Of a DNA stretch of 64,000 bases, positions 7,558 through 16,073 are shown piece after piece. The stretch's first letter is position 1. Each line of letters opens with the position of its first letter. Position numbers and translations under genes: made by a program. The stretch comes from Pelagibacterium sediminicola (lineage in GTDB: Bacteria; Pseudomonadota; Alphaproteobacteria; Rhizobiales; Devosiaceae), in NCBI RefSeq assembly GCF_003390885.1, contig NZ_QMEL01000009.1:1-64000 (forward strand), given 5' to 3'. The notes below the pieces were generated by a model, which did no database searches, was not told the origin of the DNA, and saw only the letters and a list, made by a program, of their open reading frames with translations.

Positions 7558-8283
7558 CTATTCGTCGTCCTCGGGTTCGCTTCCCTTCAAGGACTTGAGC
7601 TTGGCAAAGACCGATTCGGCTTCGAGATCGGCGGCATAATTGGCATCGGTCGCCCCGGTTCCCGCATCGGCGTCCTCTTCGGAAACGTGCTGGGCGCGCG
7701 ACAGGGCTTCCTCAGCGGTGAGCAGGCGTGTCCCTTCGGGCGCGTCCTCCACGATGCCGGCGCTGCGGGCGGCCTTGCGCACTTCCATGTCGAGCTCGAT
7801 CTGGCTGCACAGGCCCAGCGTCACCGGGTCCATCGGGGTGAGGTTGGCGCTGTTCCAGTGGGTGCCTTCGCGCACCGCTTCGATGGTGGATTTGGTGGTG
7901 CCCACCAGCCGCATGATCTGGGCATCCTTCAACTCGGGATGGCTCCGCACCAGCCACTTGATGGCGTTGGGGCGCTCGTGGCGGCGCGAGGTGGGAGTGT
8001 AGCGCGGACCGCGGCGCTTGGGTGCGGCGACCTTGACCTTGGGCTCGGAGAGCCTGAGCTTGTAATTTTCGTCCGCTTCGCCGCGCGAAATCTCGTCGCG
8101 GGTCAACTGGCCGTTCTGGATGGGGCTCACGCCCTTGATGCCGCCGGCGACATCGCCATCGGCGATGCCCTGGACCTCGAGCGGGTGCAGGGTGCAGAAA
8201 TCGGCAATCTGCTTGAAGCTGAGTGCGGTGTTCTCGACGAGCCAGACGGCGGTCGCCTTGGGCATGAGCAGTTGCGTGGCCAT
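7558..8283 (-). CDS. trcR: Cell cycle transcriptional regulator TrcR (DUF1013)
   Basis: 241 residues. The N-terminal part (MPKATAVWLVENTALSFKQ, IADFCTLHPLEVQGIADG) is helix-turn-helix-like, and the central block RRHERPNAIKWLVRSHPEL, LVGTTKSTIEAVREGTHWN is the DUF1013 core. The family is confined to alphaproteobacteria and is annotated as a cell-cycle transcriptional regulator. The last ~60 residues are acidic and poorly conserved. Single gene with its own strong terminator, divergent from a glycosyltransferase. Confidence 0.88.
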   Translation of the reverse strand: MATQLLMPKATAVWLVENTALSFKQIADFCTLHPLEVQGIADGDVAGGIKGVSPIQNGQLTRDEISRGEADENYKLRLSEPKVKVAAPKRRGPRYTPTSRRHERPNAIKWLVRSHPELKDAQIMRLVGTTKSTIEAVREGTHWNSANLTPMDPVTLGLCSQIELDMEVRKAARSAGIVEDAPEGTRLLTAEEALSRAQHVSEEDADAGTGATDANYAADLEAESVFAKLKSLKGSEPEDDE

Positions 8284-8496
8284 GACAATAGTCTCCTGTC
8301 GCTGCGGGCCGGTTTTCCTGCCGGTCCGCCCGCATCACCAGTAGGGAGATGAGGGGAAATTCGTTGCGTAATATAGAGGCCGGCGGGCCGATGCGCAACG
8401 CCATTCCTGCCTCATGCCGTGCATGGGCCGCTTTTTATTGCTAAGGGGGACAAAGCCCTGTAATTGGCCGGGCAAACCAAAATCCGGGACCGCGCA

Positions 8497-9243
8497 ATGA
8501 AACTGGCCTTTGTCATCCCCGCCTACAATGAAGAGGTGCTGATCGGAGCCTGCCTTGAATCGGTGCTGGCCGAGATCGCCCGTTCGGGGCTGGGCGATGA
8601 GGCGGAAGTGATCGTGGTCAACAACGCCTCAAAGGACCGCACGGGCGAAATCGCGCGTGGCTTTGAAGGGGTGAGGGTGGTGGACGAGCCGCAAAAGGGG
8701 CTCGTCCATGCGCGGGCGGCGGGGTTCGATGCGACACAAGCCGAACTGGTCGCCAATATCGATGCCGACACCATCGTGCCCGAGGGCTGGCTCGACACGG
8801 TCATCGACGCCTTTGAACGGGACGACAGGCTCGTGGCGCTGAGCGGGCCCTATATCTATTACGATCTTTCGGCCTGGGACCAGTTCCTGGTGAAGCTCTT
8901 TTATGGCGTCACCTACGCCATCTATATCCTCAACCGGTTCATTCTGCGCGTCGGCTCGGTGATTCAGGGGGGCAATTTCGTCTTCCGGCGCGCTGCCTGG
9001 GCCGAGGCGGGGGGCTATGACAAGTCCATCGTCTTTTACGGCGAGGACACCGATGTTGCGGTGCGGCTCGCCAGGATCGGCAAGGTCAAGTGGACGTTCG
9101 GGCTCAAGATGAAGACCTCGGGGCGGCGGCTGAAGAAAGAGGGCGTGTTCCGGACCGGAATGGATTATGCGCTCAATTTCTTCTGGGTAACGTTCCGGGG
9201 CAAGCCCGCTACAAAGGATTACGAGGACATCCGTTCGGACTGA
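8497..9243 (+). CDS. Family 2 glycosyltransferase
   Basis: 248 residues beginning MKLAFVIPAYNEEVLIGACL, the GT-A nucleotide-sugar binding start. NIDADT is the metal-binding DxD-type motif and GGNFVFRRAAWAEAGGYD is the acceptor-side signature. YGEDTDVAVRL is the family's acidic catalytic region. A weak hydrophobic stretch near residues 135-155 may touch the membrane. The ATG at 8497 has GGGA upstream; a TTG at 8464 is less likely. Acceptor unknown. The DUF1192 gene follows after eight bases. Confidence 0.88.
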   Translation: MKLAFVIPAYNEEVLIGACLESVLAEIARSGLGDEAEVIVVNNASKDRTGEIARGFEGVRVVDEPQKGLVHARAAGFDATQAELVANIDADTIVPEGWLDTVIDAFERDDRLVALSGPYIYYDLSAWDQFLVKLFYGVTYAIYILNRFILRVGSVIQGGNFVFRRAAWAEAGGYDKSIVFYGEDTDVAVRLARIGKVKWTFGLKMKTSGRRLKKEGVFRTGMDYALNFFWVTFRGKPATKDYEDIRSD

Positions 9244-9251
9244 GGTGCGGC

Positions 9252-9434
9252 ATGGACGAGGACGACATCGTAAAAAAGCCGGTCCATGAGGTCGGCATGG
9301 CGCTCGATGCGCTGTCCATCGAGGAACTGACCCAAAGAATCGTGCTTTTGCGCGAGGAGATCGTCCGGCTAGAAAAGGCGATCGAGGTCAAGACGCAGAG
9401 TCGCTCGGCGGCCGATTCCGTGTTCAAATTCTGA
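9252..9434 (+). CDS. DUF1192 small protein
   Basis: 60 residues, start MDEDDIVKKPVHEVGMALD, then LSIEELTQRIVLLREEIVRLE, a short coiled coil typical of DUF1192. Function unknown. In Rhizobiales it commonly lies near the DUF1465 gene and L31, as here. It follows the glycosyltransferase closely and is probably co-transcribed with it. Confidence 0.82.
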   Translation: MDEDDIVKKPVHEVGMALDALSIEELTQRIVLLREEIVRLEKAIEVKTQSRSAADSVFKF

Positions 9435-9513
9435 AAGGTAGCGGGCGCCCGCGCGCTTCTTTTCGACAGGGTTAAAAAAGCCCGGCCCGTCAGGGTTAAG
9501 AAAAAGACTCCTG

Positions 9514-9529
9514 TTAAGCTAAAATTAAC
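9514..9529 (+). promoter_or_regulatory. CtrA box (TTAA-N7-TTAAC)
   Basis: The sequence TTAAGCTAAAATTAAC matches the full CtrA consensus TTAA-N7-TTAAC exactly. It lies 245 bases before rcdA and about 90 bases before an isolated rho-independent terminator, so its direct product may be a short RNA as well as or instead of rcdA mRNA. Confidence 0.7.
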
Positions 9530-9555
9530 CCGGGCGGCTTAGGGTTTGGTTATCC

Positions 9556-9652
9556 AGTTTCTGACTGGGTCTTCAGAGCGGTTCCTTCCCTCTGTTTGAC
9601 GCCTCCCTGTTAACTTTCGAGAGCCGTTCGTCATGATCGGCTCTTTTTTCTT
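9556..9652 (+). ncRNA. Candidate small RNA downstream of the CtrA box
   Basis: There is no reading frame between the DUF1192 stop (9434) and rcdA (9774), yet a CtrA box at 9514-9529 is followed about 90 bases later by a clear terminator (9620-9650). A transcript of about 90-100 bases would start near 9556-9562. It contains the pyrimidine-rich segments CCTTCCC and GCCTCCCTG, which could pair with ribosome binding sites, as in other alphaproteobacterial sRNAs. The start point is an estimate from box position only. Confidence 0.5.
9620..9650 (+). terminator. Rho-independent terminator with no upstream gene
   Basis: The stem AGAGCCG/CGGCTCT with an 11-base loop is followed by TTTTTTC and TTTTT. 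It sits 190 bases after the DUF1192 stop and 125 bases before rcdA. Confidence 0.85.
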
Positions 9653-9773
9653 TTTGGCCTGTGCAAAGCGGGGGGAGGCGGGGATTGTCGGCCCCACGTT
9701 AATGACCTCTTCCCGTTTTCGCCCTATTGTCGGGGCAGTATCTGGTATTGCGTAAGCGGCAAGGGACGGCGGC

Positions 9774-10286
9774 GTGGACGATCACACAGGCAGGAACGAG
9801 GCGGTGGCGCTGACACCCCGGCTTCTGGCGTCGGGCGGGTTCGACCTGCTCTATCGCGAGGGCATGAGTCTCATCGAGGAGGTCGCCGCCTATCTCGACG
9901 GGGAGGGCCGGGCTTCGAGCCAGTCCCTGAGCCGGGAGGCTTCTTTCGTTTATGCGACCGAAAGCATGCGGCTTACAACGCGCCTCATGCAGATCGCGTC
10001 CTGGCTGTTGCTGCAGCGCGCCGTCAACGAGGGGGAATTGAGCCCCGATCAGGCGCGGGCCGAAAAGGCCAAGGTCAAGTTTTCGGCGCTGCCGTCCGAC
10101 CGTGGCGGGCCGGGCTGGGACGAGTTGCCCGAGCAGATGCACGGCTTCATCGAAAAGGGCGACCGGCTGTTTGCGCGGGTGGTCAAGTTCGACCGGATCG
10201 AGCGCGGGGAGGAAAAGCCCGACCCCAACAGCGAAAATGCCGTGGCGGCGCAGATGGACAAGCTGAGGGCGGCCTTCGGGAAGTAG
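9774..10286 (+). CDS. rcdA: Protease adaptor RcdA (DUF1465)
   Basis: 170 residues of the DUF1465 family, whose Caulobacter member RcdA is an adaptor that helps ClpXP degrade the cell-cycle regulator CtrA and other substrates. The helical core SREASFVYATESMRLTTRLM and WLLLQRAVNEGELS is recognisable. The C-terminal ~40 residues are charged and probably flexible, as in RcdA. The GTG at 9774 has AAGGGA seven bases upstream. A CtrA box lies upstream at 9514, which would give a feedback link if it serves this gene. Confidence 0.85.
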   Translation: MDDHTGRNEAVALTPRLLASGGFDLLYREGMSLIEEVAAYLDGEGRASSQSLSREASFVYATESMRLTTRLMQIASWLLLQRAVNEGELSPDQARAEKAKVKFSALPSDRGGPGWDELPEQMHGFIEKGDRLFARVVKFDRIERGEEKPDPNSENAVAAQMDKLRAAFGK

Positions 10287-10293
10287 ATCCATT

Positions 10294-10402
10294 CTCTTTC
10301 GCTTCTCCGGCGAAAGCCGGAGTCCATGCTCCCCGTAGCACCGGCGTTCGTTGAGGGGTGGGTCCCGGCTTTCGCCGGGACAGCGAACAGGGGCCGGGAC
10401 AG
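10294..10402. repeat. Intergenic palindromic repeat, family D copy 1
   Basis: TTCTCCGGCGAAAGCCGGAGTCC and GTCCCGGCTTTCGCCGGGAC are two palindromes in opposite orientation. Their arms recur at 12.73-12.83 kb. Between convergent rcdA and rpmE. Confidence 0.7.
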
Positions 10403-10421
10403 CGAACAGGAGAGAGAAAAG

Positions 10422-10449
10422 AAAAACCCGGCGCTGAGGCCGGGTTTTT
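10422..10449 (-). terminator. Bidirectional terminator between rcdA and rpmE
   Basis: AAAACCCGGC/GCCGGGTTTT with a GCTGAG loop: T-rich tails occur on both strands. Best placed for rpmE (25 bases after its stop) and able to stop rcdA as well. Confidence 0.88.
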
Positions 10450-10474
10450 GATTCTTTGAGGGTCTGTCCGGTTC

Positions 10475-10699
10475 TTACGAACCCAGGATGCCCTTGAACT
10501 TTTCCTTGAAGCGCGAGACGCGGCCGCCGCGGTCGACGAGCTTGCCCTGACCGCCGGTCCAGGCCGGGTGGGTCTTGGGGTCGATATCGAGCTGGAGGGT
10601 GTCGCCTTCGCTGCCATAGGTCGAGCGGGTCTTGTATTCGGTCCCGTCGGTCATCACCACGGTGATGAAGTGATAGTCGGGGTGGATGTCTTTCTTCAT
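10475..10699 (-). CDS. rpmE: 50S ribosomal protein L31
   Basis: bL31, 74 residues, start [20 protein letters not shown], with [14 protein letters not shown]. It has no cysteine, so it is the zinc-free form usual in alphaproteobacteria rather than the CxxC form. Conserved neighbour of the DUF1465 gene and of the ABC exporter that follows on the other strand. Confidence 0.95.
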   Translation of the reverse strand: MKKDIHPDYHFITVVMTDGTEYKTRSTYGSEGDTLQLDIDPKTHPAWTGGQGKLVDRGGRVSRFKEKFKGILGS

Positions 10700-10889
10700 G
10701 GCTTTGGCCCTAAATCAAACGGGCGCATTAGCGCCCGGACGGTACTGTTGTGGAATACGTTGGCGGCCTTTTACCCAAAGCGCGGCCCAAGCGCAAGGGG
10801 CGGCAAAACATCACGCGAGCGCCTTGCTGGTTGCGGGCCGGGGTGGGAAGGCATAACTAGGACAACCTTCAACGATCATATCTGTGCCC

Positions 10890-12710
10890 ATGACCGATTT
10901 ACAGCCGGAAGAAAAGCGGGACACGCCGATGCCGCCGCGCCTCAAGGCCGGGGAAAAGGCGCGCTCGCTCGCCCCCCTGCGGAGGTTATTGCCGTTCCTC
11001 TTGCGCTATCCGGTGCGGCTGACGCTGACGCTCCTGTTTCTGCTGGTGGCCGCGATCACATCGCTGTCGCTGCCCTATCTTGCGGGCGGGTTCATCGATG
11101 AGGGGTTCGCGGCGGAAAACCTTGAGGTCGTTTCCAGCTACGCCTGGGTGGTGATCATCATCGCCGTCGTCATGGCGGTGGCGGCATCGGCCCGGTTCTA
11201 TCTCATTTCACTGATCGGGGAGCGGGTGATCGCCGATCTGCGCCAGCAGGTGTTCGATCACCTCTTGACCCTCGATGCGACGTTCTTTGACGTCAACCGG
11301 GTGGGAGAGTTGACCTCGCGGCTCAATGCGGACGTCGCAACGATCCGGCAGGCGGTCGGGTCCTCGGCCTCGCTCGCGTTGCGCTCGCTCATTCTGATGG
11401 TGGGGGCGGTCGTGATGATGTTCCTCACCAATTTCCAGCTCGCGCTGGGCGTGGTGATCGTCATCCCCATCATCGTGTTCCCGCTCGTTTTCATGGGCAA
11501 GCGGATGCGCAGGGTCTCGCGGATCACCCAGGATTCGCTGGCCGATCTGTCCGCGATGGTGACCGAAACGCTCTCTTCGGTCAAAACGGTCAAGTCCTTC
11601 GTCCAGGAGGATCGCCAGCAGGAGGTGTTCCGGGGATTTGCCGAGGCGAGCTACCGGGCGGAACTCAAGCGCCTCCTGACCCGCTCGGCGCTGATCGGGC
11701 TGGTGCTGTTCGTCTCGATGATTGCGCTGGTGGGGCTGATCTGGCTGGGCACGCAAGCGGTCTTTTCGGGCGCGGTGACGGTGGGCGAGTTGACCCAGTT
11801 CGGCATCTACGCGGTGGTTGCCACCAGCGCGCTCACCAATATGAGCGATCTTTTCGGCACGCTCCAGCAGGTGGCCGGGGCGACCGAGCGGCTGATCGAG
11901 TTGCTCGACACAAAGCCTGGCTTGCCGATCCGGCCCGATCCGGTGCCGATGCCCCTGCCGTCCAAGGGCACGGTGGCGTTCGAGGATGTCGATTTCGCCT
12001 ACATGACGCGGGACGATACGGCGATTCTGTCGGGCTTGAGCTTTTCGGTGGCGTCGGGGGAAACCGTGGCGCTGGTCGGGGCGTCGGGGGCGGGCAAATC
12101 GACCGTTTTTGCGCTGTTGCAGCGGTTTTACGACGTTTCGGGCGGTCGGGTGCTGGTCGATGGGGTCGACGTGCGCGATGCCGAGCCGGGCGATCTGCGG
12201 CGCCGATTCGCCTCTGTCGATCAGGAGCCGGTGATCTTTGCCGGCTCGATCGCCGACAATATCCGGTTTGGCAAGCCGCATGCGAAGATGGACGAAATCA
12301 TCGCGGCGGCGGATGCGGCGCTGGTGAGCGAGTTCGTTTCAGAATTGCCCGCCGGATTCGAGACGCTGGTCGGCGAGCGCGGCGTGATGCTGTCGGGCGG
12401 GCAAAAGCAGCGGGTGGCCATCGCGCGCGCGCTTTTAAAGGACGCGCCGATCCTCCTTCTCGATGAGGCAACCTCCGCGCTCGATGCGCAGAGCGAACAT
12501 CTGGTGCAAAAGGCGCTCGAACATCTGATGGAAGGGCGCACGACGCTGGTCATCGCCCATAGGCTCGCAACCATCCGCAATGCGGACCGCATTATCGTGC
12601 TCGAAAAGGGACGCCTGATCGACGAGGGCACGCACGACCAGCTTGTCTCCAAGGGCGGACGCTACGCGGAACTGGCGAAACTGCAGTTCCGGATAGCGGC
12701 GGCGGAATAA
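10890..12710 (+). CDS. ABC exporter, fused permease and ATPase (MsbA-like)
   Basis: 606 residues: six transmembrane helices (residues ~35-320) followed by an ATPase domain. Walker A is GASGAGKST, the Q-loop region is SVDQEPVIF, the signature is LSGGQKQR, Walker B is ILLLDEATSALD and the switch His is in VIAHRLATI. It is a half-transporter expected to homodimerise and export lipids, peptides or drugs; the substrate is not determinable. The ATG at 10890 is preferred over the GTG two codons earlier. Its location beside rpmE is conserved in the order. Confidence 0.9.
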   Translation: MTDLQPEEKRDTPMPPRLKAGEKARSLAPLRRLLPFLLRYPVRLTLTLLFLLVAAITSLSLPYLAGGFIDEGFAAENLEVVSSYAWVVIIIAVVMAVAASARFYLISLIGERVIADLRQQVFDHLLTLDATFFDVNRVGELTSRLNADVATIRQAVGSSASLALRSLILMVGAVVMMFLTNFQLALGVVIVIPIIVFPLVFMGKRMRRVSRITQDSLADLSAMVTETLSSVKTVKSFVQEDRQQEVFRGFAEASYRAELKRLLTRSALIGLVLFVSMIALVGLIWLGTQAVFSGAVTVGELTQFGIYAVVATSALTNMSDLFGTLQQVAGATERLIELLDTKPGLPIRPDPVPMPLPSKGTVAFEDVDFAYMTRDDTAILSGLSFSVASGETVALVGASGAGKSTVFALLQRFYDVSGGRVLVDGVDVRDAEPGDLRRRFASVDQEPVIFAGSIADNIRFGKPHAKMDEIIAAADAALVSEFVSELPAGFETLVGERGVMLSGGQKQRVAIARALLKDAPILLLDEATSALDAQSEHLVQKALEHLMEGRTTLVIAHRLATIRNADRIIVLEKGRLIDEGTHDQLVSKGGRYAELAKLQFRIAAAE

Positions 12711-12721
12711 TTTCCTGCCAA

Positions 12722-12834
12722 TTTCTCTATCTTTCGCTGTCCCGACGAAAGTCGGGACCCATTGCCAGCCTTGGACCCCGGCCAAAGCTGAAGGATGGAC
12801 TCCGGCGTTCGCCGGAGAAGCGAATGGAGGGGGT
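12722..12834. repeat. Intergenic palindromic repeat, family D copy 2
   Basis: TCGCTGTCCCGACGAAAGTCGGGAC and ACTCCGGCGTTCGCCGGAGAAGCGA flank a short central part. Same arms as at 10294-10402. Lies between convergent genes. Confidence 0.7.
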
Positions 12835-12864
12835 GACGAGCTTCAGCGGGAACGGAAACGCCGC

Positions 12865-13890
12865 TCAGGCTTCCGTCAGCTTGAACTCGATGCGCCTGTT
12901 GCGCCGGTAGGCTTCGTCGGTATCGCCCGGATCGAGGGGGGCGAATTCGCCGAAGCCGGCGGCAAGCAGCCGGTTGGGAGAGACGCCCTGTTCGACCAGA
13001 AGCTTGGCGACCGCGATGGCGCGGGCGGCGGAGAGTTCCCAGTTGGAAGGGAATTGCGGGGTCGAGATCGGGCGGCGGTCGGTATGGCCGTCGATGCGCA
13101 GGACCCAGGGAATGTCGGAGGGGATTTCGGTTTCAAGCTCCAGGATAGCGGCGGCGAGGGACGCGATCTGTTCCTCGCCCTCGGAAGAAATCTGGGCCTG
13201 ACCGGCATCGAACAGCACTTCGGACTGAAAGACGAAGCGGTCCCCCACCACCTGCACGTCCGACCGGCCTTCCAGAATCTGGCGCAGGCGGCCGAAGAAA
13301 TCGGAGCGGTAGCGCGAGAGGTCCTGCACCCGCTGGGCGAGCGCGACGTTGAGGCGCCGCCCGAGGTCGGCAATCTGGGTGCGGCTTTCGGTGTCGCGCA
13401 ACTCGGCGGCGTCCAGTGCGGCTTCGAGCGCGCCGATCTGCTGGCGGAGGGCGGCAAGCTGCTGGTTGAGCAGCGCGACCTGGGCCATCGCTTCGCTCGA
13501 AATTTCACGTTCGGCGACAAGCTCGGAGGTCAGCCCGGCAATCTCGGATTCGGATTCATCAAGGCCCAAACCGATCCCGGCCAGCCGCTGCTCGAGCGCG
13601 TCGCGCTCGGCCTCGGCGCCTGAAAGGGTCGCCGAGAGGGCCGAGATGGTGACCTCGAGGTCTTCGGCGTTGGCACGTTCGAGCTGGAGCAGGTCGGTCA
13701 GTTCGGCGATCTGGGCGTTGAGGCGCTGGAGCGCGCTGTCGCGCCCGAGGATTTCCTGGTTGAGAAAGAACTGGGTGATCATGAACACCGATAAAAGGAA
13801 GATGATGACGAGCAGAAGGCTCGACAGCGCATCCACGTAACCGGGCCAGAAGCTGGGGCGTTCGGCCGACCGGCCGCGAACGAGGGCCAT
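12865..13890 (-). CDS. MotB/OmpA-like peptidoglycan-binding stator protein
   Basis: 341 residues: one N-terminal helix (WPGYVDALSSLLLVIIFLLS) with an Asp at residue 20 in the position of the MotB proton-carrying Asp, a long coiled coil (residues ~50-200), then an OmpA-type peptidoglycan-binding domain (LRIDGHTDRRPIS, SAARAIAVAKLL, RRNRRIEFKL). It follows a MotA/ExbB-like gene by six bases. Together they should make an ion-driven inner-membrane motor anchored to the wall. No flagellar genes are near, so a non-flagellar role is likely. The closely placed pair is widespread in Rhizobiales but its job is not established. Confidence 0.8.
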   Translation of the reverse strand: MALVRGRSAERPSFWPGYVDALSSLLLVIIFLLSVFMITQFFLNQEILGRDSALQRLNAQIAELTDLLQLERANAEDLEVTISALSATLSGAEAERDALEQRLAGIGLGLDESESEIAGLTSELVAEREISSEAMAQVALLNQQLAALRQQIGALEAALDAAELRDTESRTQIADLGRRLNVALAQRVQDLSRYRSDFFGRLRQILEGRSDVQVVGDRFVFQSEVLFDAGQAQISSEGEEQIASLAAAILELETEIPSDIPWVLRIDGHTDRRPISTPQFPSNWELSAARAIAVAKLLVEQGVSPNRLLAAGFGEFAPLDPGDTDEAYRRNRRIEFKLTEA

Positions 13891-13896
13891 TTGCGA

Positions 13897-14901
13897 TTAT
13901 CCCTGTCCGCCCTGCGGGCGGTCATTGTCTTCGAGCAACGTGTCGATCAATCGTGTCAGGCGTTTGTTGACCTCGGCCTGATCGGCAATGTGGGCGCGCA
14001 GGTCCTCCTGTTCGGCGCGGATGTGCTTGACCAGCCCGTCGATGCCCTTGGCCAGCTCGGCCATGGCGCGGATGGCGTTCTGGGAGGAATTCTGGGTCTG
14101 CATGGTGGCGCCCAGCCGGTCGAACATCTGCTGCATCTCGTTGCCCGAGACGCCCAAATTGTTGGCCTGCATGGCCGTGACGGGATGATCGAGTTCGGTA
14201 ATGGTGCTCATCCAGTCTTCCAGATCGGTATAAAAGGCGTTCTGGGCCTGCCCGGTCTGGAGATCGAGAAAGCCCAGGACGAGCGATCCGGAAAGCCCGA
14301 ACAGGGAGGACGAGAACGCAATCGCCATGCCGCTCAGGGGGGCTTCGAGCCCTTCCTTGAGGGTCGAAAAGATATTGGCAGTGTCGCCCGTGCTCACATC
14401 AAGGCTCTGGATGGCGCCGGACACCGCCGAAACGGTCTGGATCAGGCCGTAGAACGTGCCGAGCAGGCCAAGAAAGACGAGCAGGCCGGTGAGATAGCGC
14501 GAGGTGTCCTTGGCTTCATCGAGCCTTATGCCCACCGAATCGAGGATCGAGCGCAGCGAAGCAGGCGTGATGACGGTTTCCCCCAGCCGGTCGCGCAGCA
14601 TGCCCGCCACGGGCGCGAGCAGGACGGGGGGCTTGCTGACCGCATTGGGGTTGCCGCTCTGGAGGGAATTGACCCAGTTGACCTCGGGGAAAAGCCGGAC
14701 CACCTGCCGGAAGGACAGCGCGATGCCCACGAACAGGACGAACAGGATCAGCCCGTTGATGAAGGGCGAGGACCAGAATGCGTCGAGCAATTGAGGCAAA
14801 AGGATGATTGCCACCAGCCCCACAAGGACGAGGAAAATCACCATCTTGATGAGATAAACCAGAGGGCTGGCGATGTTATAGGGGTCGTAGTGCTGGCTCA
14901 T
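13897..14901 (-). CDS. MotA/TolQ/ExbB-family proton-channel protein
   Basis: 334 residues with four predicted helices (about 15-38, 45-65, 137-160, 193-220). The GLLGTFYGLIQTVSAVSGAI block and GLEAPLSGMAIAFSSSLFGL are the two conserved channel helices of the MotA/TolQ/ExbB superfamily. The C-terminal ~120 residues are cytoplasmic and coiled-coil rich. Paired with the MotB/OmpA-like gene six bases downstream. It is distinct from the true TolQ encoded at 35.7 kb. Confidence 0.82.
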   Translation of the reverse strand: MSQHYDPYNIASPLVYLIKMVIFLVLVGLVAIILLPQLLDAFWSSPFINGLILFVLFVGIALSFRQVVRLFPEVNWVNSLQSGNPNAVSKPPVLLAPVAGMLRDRLGETVITPASLRSILDSVGIRLDEAKDTSRYLTGLLVFLGLLGTFYGLIQTVSAVSGAIQSLDVSTGDTANIFSTLKEGLEAPLSGMAIAFSSSLFGLSGSLVLGFLDLQTGQAQNAFYTDLEDWMSTITELDHPVTAMQANNLGVSGNEMQQMFDRLGATMQTQNSSQNAIRAMAELAKGIDGLVKHIRAEQEDLRAHIADQAEVNKRLTRLIDTLLEDNDRPQGGQG

Positions 14902-14989
14902 TAACTGCTCCGCCCGAATTCCGGCGCGACCGGAAACTCCAATTGGGAAGACAGCTTAGTCAGGGCACCGTGACCTGACAATGACTTGG

Positions 14990-15256
14990 TTAACGGATTG
15001 TGGAGTTTATGGGTGGCCTCGGCTTTTGCCGGGGAAGCGGAGGGAACTGCGAGAGAGACAGCCAGCGTTGAAAGGTTTGCGCTTGCATCGCACTGGACCC
15101 CGGGAACACGTCCCGGGGTGACGCGGGAGATGGAGGGGCGAGGATCATGCCAAAAACACCAATGTCATTCCGGGATTTATTCCCGGAAACCAGAGCGATC
15201 CTGCGATGACCGCCGGAGAACACCGTTCCCATCAAAAAAACGGAAATGCTCTGGTT
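14990..15256. repeat. Intergenic palindromic repeats, family B copy 2
   Basis: The 365-base spacer 14902-15266 holds no gene. It contains CCTCGGCTTTTGCCGGGG, CCCCGGGAACACGTCCCGGGG and TCATTCCGGGATTTATTCCCGGAA, and ends with the GGAAATGCTCTGG boundary that mirrors the AGAGCATTTC end of copy 1. The rest carries only the upstream region of the MotA-like gene. Confidence 0.65.
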
Positions 15257-15266
15257 TCGGGTTCCG

Positions 15267-16058
15267 CTACTGGACCGTCTGGATCGCCTTGAGGAGTGCG
15301 GGCTGGAGGTGTTCGTTGGCGGCGACCACTTCGCCTTTGGAGACCGCGTCGTTACCGCCCGCGTAATCAGTGACGAAGCCGCCGGCTTCCCTGACCATCA
15401 GAAGGCCGGGCGCCACGTCCCAGGGGGCGAGGCCGGCTTCCCAGACGCCATCGAAGCGTCCTGCCGCCAGCCAGGCGAGATCGATCGAGATGGAGCCGGA
15501 CCGGCGGATGCCCGAGACGGCGGGGGTGATGTGGGCGAGCTGGCGCAATTGCAGCGCATCGACGTTGCGCCCTTGCGAATTGATGCCGGTCACGAGAAGG
15601 GCATCGGCCATGTGCTTGCGGCTTGCGACGCGCAGGCGGCGGTTGTTGAGCCAGGCGCCGTTGCCCTTTTCGGCGGTGAACAGCTCGTCCATCACGGGGT
15701 TGTAGATGACCGAGCCCACGATCTCGCCGTTGCGTTCGAGCGCGATGGCCACGGCAAAGATGGGGATGGCGTGGAGGAAATTGGTCGTCCCGTCGATGGG
15801 GTCGATGATCCAGCGGTGCATCCCGTCGGTGCCCTTGACCTCGCCGCCCTCTTCCATGAGCAGCGAATAGGTGGGGCGGGCCTTCATCAGTTCGTCCATC
15901 ACCACCTTTTCGGCGCGCCTGTCGGCGACCGAGACGAAATCGGCAGGCCCTTTGCGCGAGACCTGCAGGTTTTCGACCTCGCCGAAATCGCGGATGAGGC
16001 CCCTGCCGGCCTTCAGGGCGGCATTGACCATCACATTCAAGAGCGCCGAACGGGCCAT
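15267..16058 (-). CDS. Inositol monophosphatase-family phosphatase
   Basis: 263 residues. Both metal-site motifs are present: EEGG and DPIDGTTNFLH (residues ~70 and 86), and WDVAPGLLMVREAGG near residue 217. This fits SuhB/IMPase or a close relative such as CysQ or HisN; the sequence alone does not fix the substrate. It starts 15 bases after the efp stop, so it is co-transcribed with efp, an arrangement common in Rhizobiales. Confidence 0.9.
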   Translation of the reverse strand: MARSALLNVMVNAALKAGRGLIRDFGEVENLQVSRKGPADFVSVADRRAEKVVMDELMKARPTYSLLMEEGGEVKGTDGMHRWIIDPIDGTTNFLHAIPIFAVAIALERNGEIVGSVIYNPVMDELFTAEKGNGAWLNNRRLRVASRKHMADALLVTGINSQGRNVDALQLRQLAHITPAVSGIRRSGSISIDLAWLAAGRFDGVWEAGLAPWDVAPGLLMVREAGGFVTDYAGGNDAVSKGEVVAANEHLQPALLKAIQTVQ

Positions 16059-16073
16059 AAAGCTATATCCTCG

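Noticed and set aside
12865-14901. Possible Zorya (ZorAB) phage-defence system
   Set aside because: Only the motor-like pair is present. No ZorC, ZorD or ZorE candidates are near, and the flanking genes are housekeeping.
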